From Acanthococcus lagerstroemiae (lineage: Eukaryota > Arthropoda > Insecta > Hemiptera > Eriococcidae): 64,000 nt of DNA. The notes under the pieces were generated by a model, which saw only the letters and a list, made by a program, of their open reading frames with translations, was not told the DNA's origin and did no database searches. The stretch is taken from NCBI GenBank assembly GCA_031841125.1, contig CM063113.1, forward strand, positions 22,961,312 to 23,025,311, read 5' to 3'. This document shows, piece after piece, positions 54,001-64,000 of this stretch; the first letter of the stretch is position 1; each line of letters begins with the position of its first letter. The position numbers and the translations under genes were made by a program.

Positions 54001-57000
54001 ATGAATTATTTCATTTATTTATTTTGTTATTGCAGTCTCGGGTAGACATTCGGTATACATTAGATACTTGGTTACTTGGTTTTTTCTTCTTATTTTACTT
54101 AGGTGAACCACCGCCCACCCCGCCCACCTTTGGGCATAGACATCTGTCGCATTCTGCCAGTTTCCTGTTTAGGACATCGCTAGCCCAGTGAGGGCCAATA
54201 TATGTCTCAATCTCGTCTGTCCACCCGGTGGGTGGCCTTCCTCACTTCCTTCTTTTATCCTGTGGGATCCAGGGAGTTGCCAGCAGGTAGACATCTGTCG
54301 CATTCTGCCAGTTTCCTGTTTAGGACATCGCTAGCCCAGTGAGAGCCAATATATGTCTCAATCTCGTCTGTCCACCCGGTGGGTGGCCTTCCTCACTTCC
54401 TTCTTTTATCCTGTGGGATCCAGGGAGTTGCCAGCAGGTTCCATTTATTCCTGTCCCCCAGTCCATATTACATCCTGCATACTTTTTAAGCCTTTTCATA
54501 GTATATCCGGTATCTTTATTTTTGGTTTTCATTTTATTAATACTAATCTTGTCTTTCAACTTGATATTAAACATGCTCCTCAGCATTGCGTATTGGGTTT
54601 TCTTAAGTGGAGTAAGCTTCCTTATCAAAGCCCACGTCTGACACCCATAGCCCAGCGCCGGCATCACACACACTTCCAAAACCTTTATTTTAGTCTTAAG
54701 TTTTATTTTACTTTCTAGAATCGTCTTTTTGGCTCAAAATGTCCGCCATACATTTGCTATTCTGATGCTTATTTCTTTTGACTCCTATCGAAAGATATAT
54801 TTTGGCCTAGATGTTTGTATTCTATTACTTTTTGATTGTTAGCTCCCCTAATTTGATGAATTCGACCCCTTCCTCGTTTGTCATCTTTTTTTCTTATGCA
54901 TTCATGCTTATCTTGGCACATTTTAGTTCGGTTCCCATTCTGATCAGTTTGTTTGTATTTTTACCGATTATTACTGTATCATCCGCGAATCTAACATTGT
55001 TTAACGTCCCCCCCTTATTTTTAGCTCCAGCCCATCCCACTCTAGTTTTCTAAGAATTTCCTTCAGAATAGCGTTAAAAATATTTGGGTAAGAGGATCTC
55101 CCTGTTTAATTCCTCTCTGAATTGGAAAGCTTTCACATTTTCCAAGCTTACATATGCTTTGGATTTTTTGTTAATTTTTCTATAGCCAGGATAATTTCTC
55201 TTGGGACCTCATGTTTGGTAAGTGCTGCTGTCATGCTAGTATGGGTTACAGGATTACAGGCCTTATTGAAATCTACATAAAGCAAATTTACTGTCATGTT
55301 ATATTCTTTAGTTTTTTCTAATATTTGATTTATATATGTGATCTACCGTGGAATAGTCCTTTCTAAACCCCGCTTGTTCAACCGGCTGGTTGAAGTCTAT
55401 ATACAGTTTTGTAAATTCCTTTTTTTTTTTTTTAGAAGCATCATAAATATCTTGCATATATTAGACGAAAGGCTTATGGGGCGATAGTTATTTATGTCCG
55501 CTTGTTTAGCTTTCTTGAATAGAAGTATTATTTCCGAGAGTCCCCAGCTATCTGGTATCTCATCACCCCTTAAAATTTTGTTGACAATTTTTGGTTAGTG
55601 TGAGATCCCTTCAGTCAGTGATTTTATTAACTCGTTTTCAATGCCATCCGGCCCTGGTGCTTTGTTGGTTTTTAGTTTTTTGACTACCTTAAGCATTTCT
55701 TCTTCCAGGAAGGGTGGTTCAGGTTCATGGCCAGGGGTGACCGGATGATATTCAGCAACTACACTTTCTTCCTCCACTTTGCTCTCAGTCCTCGCTGAAT
55801 AAAGATTCTTATAAAATTCTGTTGTTAGTTCAATAATGCTCGTTCCTGCTCTATTGTACGTACATATTCGTACTATCACTTGTACGCAATTTAGTAAGAA
55901 GGCTTTTGCCTTTGCTACTTCGTTTTGCCACCTTTTTTGTGGACCAGCTCTCTTCTAATGTTTCACTCATTATCTTCTCTTCACATGGATTCAAGACCTT
56001 CCTTACGTCTTTTTTAATGAGTTTACTCAGCTCTGTTAATTCAGTTTTCCCCTCTCTGTTTTGTTTTGTTTGCTTCTGAGTTTCGCTCTCTTCTGAATGG
56101 TTCTTTTGTCAGCTAATTTTATCATCCGTACTTGAACTCTTTTTCTGAGAGTCTAACTCATTGACAGTCTCACGAATGAGCTTTTCCGAAAGGTTGCATA
56201 ATCTTTGCGCGCTCTCAGTGTCTCGGGTTGACCTTTCGGCAAGAGTATTTTTCATTTTTTGGATTGCCTCTGGAATTTTGTATAATGGTATTACTTGCTT
56301 GAAATGAGTGCTTTGGTTTGCGATGCGAATTTAAGTGTGCATCTTCCAGGCTTATGATCGGAGGAAAATTGAAGGGTTGTAGAAAAGTTGTGGTTGACTA
56401 CTACTGACATATCATTTATTAGGACATGGTCGATCTCGACCTCGTTTTTAGTAACTCCATTTGGCGATTTCTAGGACCATCTTCTTTTAGTGTTCTTTTT
56501 AAAGAAAGTAGAAATTCGTTTAAACTTGTGTTTTTCGGCTAAATGAATCAGGTTTTCTCCATGTTCGTTATAGTGTTTCCGGGGGCAAATCTCTCGACAC
56601 AATTCTATCTTGAGCTCTCTAGTCCTACCTTAGCATTGAAGTCGCCCATTACTGTTATATAATATTCCTTTTCATTTTCAAAGGATTGGTCGAAGAGGTC
56701 GTAAAACTCTCTGATTTCCCTTTTTTCTGGTACAAAAAAATGTAGGGGCATAGCATTGTATTATAGCCAAAATAGCCGTGCCTTCTAGTTTTAATTTCAT
56801 TTCTGCTATTCTTTCGGATCTTTGATTTCTATAATTTTATTGCAGTGTATTCCTGATGTAAAAGTCAACTCCATTGTATCCCACCGTGTTACCATAAAAA
56901 TAGTAAATATTGTTATTTTGTCTTTTGACCATACGTTCGCCCTCTCGCTTACTCTCAAAGAGACTAATTATATCTCACCTGATGGACTCTAACGCATTTT

Positions 57001-57250
57001 ATAATTTACAAAATCGGTCCTCACCGGTTAGACTTAGCAATTAAAATTCAAGACATTTAATTTCTCATACTTCCTATCCCCTTCTTTTTTGCTAATTTCA
57101 CCTTCCTTGTATCCTTACTACTTTGTAAACGTATTGTTCTTTTTCCTGAAGGTTTTGTTTTGCCAAAATTGAGTTTGTGATTAAAATCAGCGTTGGAGTT
57201 TATTTCGCTGCAATTCAGATTTTTTGAGACACTTAGAGCATATTACTTTG
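54000..57250 (-). mobile_element. RTE-like LINE, near full length, decayed
   Basis: Minus-strand order: an endonuclease region with ITVMGDFNAKVG (56660-56620); ELTTEFYKNLYSARTESKV and VVKKLKTNKAPGPDGIENEL (55840-55610); RT words with frameshifts at 55600-55020 (a SYPNIFNAILKEIL-type string near 55070); a C-terminal part with LGYGCQTWALIRKLTPLKKT (54650); and a tail to about 54080, with AATAAATAAATGAAATAA-like units near 54020. Internal 151-base duplication at 54137-54438. Inactive. Confidence 0.8.
54137..54438. repeat. 151-base tandem duplication inside the LINE
   Basis: 54137-54287 and 54288-54438 are almost identical, starting TAGACATCTGTCGCATTCTG and ending CCAGCAGGT. The only substitution I noticed is GAGGGCC against GAGAGCC. 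The high identity suggests a recent duplication compared with the LINE itself. Confidence 0.9.
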
Positions 57251-58100
57251 AATTGGTATATTTTAGAGGGGTTTTCTAGGCAGAGTGCGACAATAGTTTG
57301 TGAACTTATAGCCCCGCAGCGTCCACATACTGTATTGGGTCGGTTAAAAATGAATGAATATCTGGCGAATAACGATTTTTGTGTTCTAATGTTGCGCGCG
57401 TAGATTCATTGCTGAGTTACGCGGAGCGCCAGGCGATGGCAACCGCGACACCTATGGGCGCGCTTGGACATGTGTTTTTTGAACTTGAAACATTATCCAA
57501 TTTGGCTGAAAGCTTCAGAGGCTCATTTTCACCCCCAAAGAAAAAGATTTAGCGAAGGGAACAAAAGAAATTCGAACATTTTCCTTTTTCAGGACAAATA
57601 AGTGCCACCCTTATGGGTGTTTATGCTTGATACCGTACTCGTTTTCCCCCTTTAACACATTTTCAGATCTAAAGATTTTCAAATTCAGCGTCTCTAAGAA
57701 TGGTGCAGCCTATCGATCACAGATCCTGTTGCCAGTATTTGCTTTTTCCAATTTTCTCCCAATGTCTGATTTAACCTCGTCCATGTGACCCCCCGTTTCA
57801 AGAACTCTTAAATAAGCGTGTGCTGGGTTCACGAGTCATTCATCCCAGTTAGACAGTTGATGTTTTTCGCCTGGTAATGGCTGGTTGCTGTATGAGCTAA
57901 CCTGGAACCACTAGGTCGTAGAAATTCGCTTTTCCACTTGGAGATCCTCTTTATCTTCCCACTTCTCTATACTGTATTACTTATGCACTCCTCACAAAAA
58001 ATCGGCGACAATGCTACCTCTGTACCGCTGTTCACTCTTGCACCCGCACAAGACATCAGGTGGTCATTACCGGGATTTTCACTCCGAAATTCGTTGTTCC
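57250..58100. other. Intergenic, no gene seen
   Basis: Includes a short GC patch at 57395-57470 (TTGCGCGCGTAG, GCGGAGCGCCAGG, GGGCGCGCTTGG). No family or reading frame recognised. Confidence 0.4.
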
Positions 58101-58700
58101 CTCGGTGTTAATGACGCCGCAACCCGCTAAACAGCCGCGAAAAGCGCAACATAAATTTCCGCCTTAAGGTGCCCGTGTACTCGACGAATTTAGAGGGTTC
58201 ACTCGCGGAATTCCTCGAATATAAATATACTTCTAAGTAATCTGGCTTAATGTAAAACAATCTTCTTTTGCTGTAGTTTCGCAGCGCATATCAGCGTACG
58301 CTGTGGAGGCGAGCGAAAAAGGGGGAGCAGAAAAGTTACGGTTGGAAGCGCAGTTAGAGGATCCCCTGGTGATGCGCGCCTTGCGGAAAGCGAAAAACCC
58401 CGCAATGAATTCGAAGCGGTGTCTACAGATTAGCTGCTCTTTGCATTCCCGTGAGACTTCAAACACTGATGCTATATCCTCTGCGCTTTTACCTCAGGCT
58501 CGCGCTAAGCACCACCCTTTCCTTTCTTCTTTTTTCCCCCTCTCTTCTTCGAATCGTGCTTACAAGCATAAACTTTTAGCAAGAAAACTTTTGCCTTCTG
58601 TATTCGCCGCTTTTCCGCTTCCTCTCTCGGTATCGCTCGGCAAGCGCTGCGAGAAAAAAAGAGCGAAAGTTTCTCGCGGTTGATGTAACTGTTTTCGAAA
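58100..58700. other. CpG-rich unique island
   Basis: Frequent CG dinucleotides (GATGCGCGCCTTGCGG, CGCTCGGCAAGCGCTGCG, TTTCTCGCGG) compared with the flanks. An open frame at 58303-58683 is not like any family I know. It may be a promoter, enhancer or unrecognised 5' exon. Confidence 0.4.
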
Positions 58701-61035
58701 TTAGTTAATTCCTCCTATATCGAAGATACATTACGACTGAACCGAATTGCTGTGACGGGGGCGTCGAAAGCATGTAGAGTGGGTGTACCAAATTAGAGGA
58801 AATTGAATTGTACCAGTGAAATTCGATTTCTATTTCCGATGAAATACCTTTATTACATTGTGGTGGGTACTCGACACGCGTCGATCAGAAACAGGTGTGT
58901 GGCTTCTGAGGGGGTAGGAGGTTCATGAGGGAATGGTCCCCATTTCACCGTTTACCACCGATTCAGATGGGTTTGGAAGTGTTTCATATCCTAGGCTTGA
59001 AGATGGTCACTCAAGAGATTTTGCGGTCCGAGACTTTTACATGGACGCTGTCGTATAAAAGAAGTTTGCAGTGGTATACAAATCAAATCACGAAAGTTTA
59101 TCAAAGAACGGGAAAAAGGCGTTTGTTAGTATACTCTGGCTTGGTATTTTTATAACGCTTTGACACTTTTCTCTTATGACAGCGTTCAGTTGTGTGTTGC
59201 ACTTTACCCTATTTTTTGAAATTTATTTTAAGTAAATAACAAGAAAAAGTACAGAAACAGTACAGGCAAATAGGATGGATAATATTCCTCAAAACAGATA
59301 AAGACAGAAAAACACAGCTATTGAAAAGTATAAAATAACTAAAAAGGAAAATTTTAATTTGCATCAAGCAATTATTCTTAAATGGAAAAGAACGGTATGG
59401 AATATAAGAAATTAGTTCCTAACTCCCCTTGTCCCATTAGTCAGATATATTTCAGCTTGAAATTAGGTGGCTTCCGCAACACAGTAAACAACATGGGAAA
59501 ATTCTAGCTTCGTAGTTGCAGTATAACTCTCGCTGTCAACTTTTTCTTCTGCGGCCGGCGCTAGTCCCGAGGAGGATCACTGGTGACAGAACCTGGAACC
59601 TGATATCGAATTCACTTGCTCCCACCAATTTGAGGAAATGACAAGGAACTCAAGGTGGAAATCTTGTTGTAACTGTTTAACCACGCAGGCGACCCCCATT
59701 ATTTGAAATTAATTTTCTGTCCTGGGTGTGTATTCCAAAGTAGAGGGCGAGGAAGGAAGATGAAGGCCGATAGGGAAGTGTAGAACTGAAGGCGACTAAT
59801 GGCAACTAAACATACGTAAATACTGACTAACTGAGGACAGACAGACTACGCTAGTTTTAAGGTTGTAATAGTGTAAAGCTGTTTGCATTCATTTATGTAA
59901 TCTAAAAATGTGAACTTTCCTCCTTGCCCCGCGCTAAACCTACTCCAAGGTATGTAAGACAATGGGGGGGGGGCATCCCTTCTTTTATTATATGTATTTT
60001 GCACAATACACAGAGCCACCCAAGAGAATTCGGGACGGGAGGGTCGCTCACTGGTGCCGAGGTGCCTCTGAGCCTCTCCTTTCTCCTTCAACTTTACTCT
60101 CTCGCTCCTGTCGGTATCTGCTGTCTGTTCCTGCAGTTTCGGTGAGAATGCCGGTAGTTGTCTCCTGATGGTGGGTCCACCCTTTTCCAGGTTCTACATC
60201 AATCCGAGGCCGCCCTCTTCTGGGCTCTTCGACTGGCGGCTACGGGAATTCCCTGATTCCCGCCAGTGAAGGTTCCCTCTATCACAGGTCAACATTAGGC
60301 CTATAAGTAATTAAAACAATAAATAAAACTTGAGTGAATACAGTAGTCCTAATAAATCGAAAAAGAAAGTTGAAAAACAGAAAAAAACAATAAAAAAACA
60401 GCCCTGACCTGGATTCGAATTATTGATCCTCAGTGCAGCCAACTTATGTTCGTTACAAAGCTTTCAGTTGCATGCCGAATTGCCGATATTCAATATTTAC
60501 GATACAGATACGAGTGCATTTAGGAAACTGAAAGTAAATTTAGTTTATATAATAATTGCACCCCTTTTCCCAGTACGAGCGCAAATTGATGAAGTATATG
60601 GACATTGCACGACCTAAATATTAGGAGGGAATATATTTGCGCAAAAGACTGACAGTCCATACTGATGGAATTTCATTGAACAAATACTGAATGAGCCTCA
60701 CAACCCTATAAATGTAAGAAATCTCTTGAACCGTTGATTCCACGAAAAAAATTGTTGTTACTAAATTTGTAGATCTCAAACAAATACTATTATTCTTGTT
60801 ATCAAAAGTTCGGCAAGTCTTACAGTTCGTAAAATAAAATTTCTTAAAGAAAATCGACTTTACGCACTTTCTGGGAAAACATTTTCGCCCCAATGGTTCG
60901 ATCAGGTCCATGTATAAACTCGAGCTTCGTTTTATTTTTTTGAACCTTGTATCAAAAATTTCAGCTTTGTAACTCAATTACATCTCCTTCTATCCTCGGA
61001 CATACCTTGGCGGATTAACAAAAAATAAATAAATA
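58700..61035. other. Intergenic, no gene seen
   Basis: Mixed sequence. A GC-richer stretch at 60055-60290 (GGTGCCTCTGAGCC, TGGCGGCTACGGGAATTCCC) could be part of a short repeat. A TTCGAAT near 60416 resembles a B box, but no A box is present. Confidence 0.35.
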
Positions 61036-61545
61036 TTGCGGTCATTGTATAAGACTATATGAAGGCGGGAAGTTCAAAACATCCTATGTGCCAACTTTTG
61101 TCAAAGTGGTTTTGTGCGTGCAAACTGTTCACAGAATCGCCGCTCCTACAATACTAAACATCGTAAGTGCCCATAGAGCCTCAAAGTACTTCTAATTTCA
61201 ACCCAAAGATCGCAGCACGCACATGTCCCGGCGAGCGATCCATGCAAAACATCCTAACTCAATTGATGTTGATGGCACTTAGGATGGTTTGCTTTGTCTT
61301 TCCCATGGACTTAGGATGTGCGCAACGTCAACCCACATTTTCTCGGCTTAGGCATGACTGAGCCCCAGAATTTGTACATGGACATGTGTATTAAGCTTTA
61401 GAGAACTGGCTGAGCACCAATTTTGCCAAACCCCTCCCTTTCACCTCAGCTGAAACAGTTTTTTGCTTCTCCTGTAAACTTTTAACATTGCTACATAGGA
61501 TGTTTTGAACTTCAAGCCTTTATATGTGCTTTGTTTGTCTATAAT
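61035..61545. mobile_element. Candidate MITE with AACATCCTAT motifs
   Basis: The ends are inverted for about 30 bases (AGTTCAAAACATCCTATG near 61070 and CATAGGATGTTTTGAACTT near 61495), with ATATGAAGGC and GCCTTTATAT outside them. Inside, ACATCCTAA, TTAGGATGG and TTAGGATGTG repeat the core. Exact borders and target duplication not determined. Confidence 0.55.
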
Positions 61546-61699
61546 GAACTTCCCCACTCCTCTCCGAAAAAAACTCCAGCTGGTAAGACATAATGACGGA
61601 TTTAACTATTATGTCTTATTATCTCTTTATAATGTTTTATAATGATGCTTTATATTATATATTCTCTTCTTTCTGTATAGTAAAAAAAATCTTCCCCTT

Positions 61700-62740
61700 C
61701 AGCTCACACATTATAATCTTGGAAGAAATGACAATTAATGTTCAATTTTCTGCGAACGCCCTTAGGGTCAGTGTGCCTTCTGAAAATTGTTTCACGCAGA
61801 AGACTTCACTAGTTCAGAATAACTTTCTATCCTTTGAAAAATCCGAGTATCAAAATAACAAAAAAATACACAGATGGTATTCTTATATTAGAAGAAATGA
61901 ATAGTGCATGTTCGATTTAGACAAATGTAGAGGGTTAATGCAGGTTTTGAAAATTGTCTTAAACCCTAAAGCCCCCAGTGGTTTGGAAAAACTTTCCATT
62001 TTTTGAAAGATCTGAGTATCAATGCTTAGTGACCAAATTATAATATTGGAAACAATGAAAATTTATGTTCATTACGTTAACAGGTTTATGGGGTTAGTGT
62101 GGGTTTTGAAGATTGTCTCTAACTCTCAAGACTCCACAAGTCCAGTATAACTTTTCATTCTGTGAAAAATCTATAAGCATCAAAACAACCAAAAACTACC
62201 GAGTGGTTAAATGATAATTTTTTTAGAAACAAAAATTCAATTTGTTACAAGTCTATGAGACCAGTGTGGGTTCTGAAAGTGATTTCCTACTCTCAAGACT
62301 CCAGTGGTTCAGAATAACTTTCCATCTTCTGAAAAATTTCCAAATCAAAACGAGCAACAAATGAAATCTTGTAAGAAGTGAAAATTCATGATTTATTTTT
62401 ACTACAAATGTAGAAGGTCAGTCTAGGTTCTGGAAATTGTTTCACGCTTCTAAGACCCTGTTGGTTCAGATAACTTTTCATCCTATCTAAAATCCCAGTA
62501 TCAAAATCATCAAAAGATGCAGCGTTAAAAAATGATAATGTTGGAAAGAATGAAAATTCAAGTTTAATTTGTTGCAAGCCATTGGGGTGATTTTGGGTTT
62601 TACAAATAGTTTCACACTTCCAAGACTCCGCTGGTTCGACCGAAAAATAACAAGTTGACAAATGATAAAGTTGGAAGAAATTAAAATTTCTGTTCAACTT
62701 GTTACATGTCTATGGGGTCTATGTGAGAAAAAACTTCTTT
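61700..62740 (+). repeat. Satellite-like tandem array, period about 160 bases
   Basis: Six to seven diverged copies of one unit. The marker word GGTCAGTGTGGGTTYTGAAA-like starts near 61767, 61931, 62090, 62260, 62415 and 62584, with a partial copy at 62716. Each unit also contains CAAGACTCC, GGTTCAGAATAACTTTCCAT and GAAAATTCATGTT-like words. No coding potential. Confidence 0.75.
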
Positions 62741-62749
62741 TAATTAGAC

Positions 62750-64000
62750 ATTCTGACATCACAACTACTGGGTCTTACTGCCCCCCCCCCAATGCTAATG
62801 AAGCTGTAGAGTCGGTATTTAAAAATATAAAAATCGTTAAAGCTGTTTTTTTTTTTTTTCTCAATTTGTTTGTGGTTGGATCTTTCAGTACATCTCCTGG
62901 AGGGAATGCTGGACCTGTAGAGCGCGCATTTCTGTCATGCAGATGCCCCGGTGCTAATGAGAGCTAATGGCAATTTTCTCCAGAAGATTTATACTCAAAG
63001 GGTTGGATGGAACATTTTTGATTGACTCGGCATTTTTCTGGAAGTTGGTATTCGTTCAGCTGTTCCTCTAAAATAGTCGACAAAATATAAGTTTGCATAA
63101 AAAATTTTTTGCGGAGTTGTTATTTCATTGTTCTCTCTACCTTCCCCGCGCCTATGGGGTTGCGACGTCCTTGTAACTTAATATCAATATACGAAGTAAT
63201 TCGTGATTGAAGTTGGTTGTTATTTGTTTAAATTGTCGGTGTGTCTTGTTTGGTTATTTCCATCTGTTCTCAGAGTTTCAAGGGCAGAAATAGAAGGAGG
63301 CCAGGGGCTAAGCACCTCCCGGTTTCAAAATTAGCCCCCTAAATTGTATTTTTTAAATTAATCTTAATGCAGTAAGGCTTTTTTTCCTTTCTTTTTCTTA
63401 CAAAGGAAGTATCACAGAGGAAAAAAATCTATTTTTATAGTGTTTTTTTTTTGGGGGGGGGGCCTATGATTTTTGGATTTTTATAAAGTTATTATAGACG
63501 CTGGGCCTGCAGCCCCTTCAAGGTTTTCGCTCTATTTCCGATAAGGTAAATGTAAAGCACTATTAATGGAGTGACCCTTGAATACGTTTTGCAAAAATAC
63601 GTAGGTATATTTGTTAATTCATGTTTTTTTAAATGTTGTTTTATTGCGAAGTTATAGCATTTTACTCGCACCGCAACTAGAACCTCATATATTCCTGAAC
63701 TAAAAAAAAAGTCAATGCTTACACAATTGTCTATGTCAATGAATCAAAAGTTGTTTGGAACTAACGTTTGAAGTTTTCAAATAGCATTAACTCATACGAC
63801 ATACATGTAAAATGTAAAATCTGAATTGGAAGTTGAAAGCGACTGTTATTATTTCTTTTAAATGTTTTGCAACTGTCTTCTTATTTTACTTAAAAAATAA
63901 GGGACATAACACACGACACGAGTGTGCACTAAACCGTCGATATGATTATTTCGGTGCACACCAAATGAATTTTTTTTTCTTCTTTTCTAATTGGAGGAAT
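62750..64000. other. Window end, no gene seen
   Basis: AT-rich sequence with a poly-C run (62781-62790) and a poly-T/poly-G run near 63446-63461. A GC hairpin at 63298-63330 (GGAGGCCAGGGGC, CACCTCCCGG) resembles the starts of the repeats at 39763 and 40668. No coding signal. Confidence 0.4.

Noticed and set aside
60410..60425. B-box-like TTCGAAT as evidence for another SINE
   Set aside because: No A box at the right distance and no second copy seen.

Overview
The window is eukaryotic nuclear DNA, AT-rich and dense with transposon remnants. It is almost certainly from an arthropod and most likely an insect; a hemipteran is only a guess. The evidence is a multi-exon gene with GT-AG introns, many degraded non-LTR retrotransposons (LINEs), a tRNA-derived SINE and many short inverted-repeat DNA transposons (MITEs). 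I see no bacterial operon, CRISPR array, rRNA gene or intact tRNA gene.

One conserved protein-coding gene dominates the first 27 kb on the + strand: the orthologue of SCAPER (S-phase cyclin A-associated protein in the ER). I resolved 17 coding exons from 387 to the stop codon at 27202-27204. All junctions are in phase and give 1,708 residues; the true N terminus lies upstream of the window. The order is the SCAPER N-terminal block, one 2,730-base exon of mostly disordered sequence with the GWETV motif, a charged coiled coil, a C2H2 zinc finger split by an intron, and a helical C-terminal domain. Introns carry most of the repeats: an antisense RTE-like LINE interrupted by a TA-flanked element (2350-7243), degenerate simple arrays (about 12500-13150), a 1.36-kb hAT-like foldback element with an exact 8-base target duplication (18259-19618), and a small palindromic MITE nested inside another MITE (19822-20142).

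Just downstream of SCAPER (about 28130-30320) is a tandem array of four units of about 440-490 bases. Each unit keeps an intron-like segment with GT and AG ends, and all but the third also keep an AATAAA-type signal. At least two units share a short reading frame. I cannot assign this array to a known family, and it is the best candidate here for something undescribed.

From 30 kb to the end there is no gene I can support. The region holds low-complexity tracts, minus-strand LINE remnants (33300-36290, 37380-37870, 45300-47010, 47230-47820, 51780-53340, 54000-57250), two copies of a hAT-like MITE (38481-38863 and 53394-53666), a 2.1-kb element with arms of about 420-450 bases and an internal reading frame (42619-44715), CpG-rich unique islands, and a satellite-like array with a period of about 160 bases (61700-62740). 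Repeats make up much of the readable content. The SCAPER coding exons themselves look intact and free of insertions.
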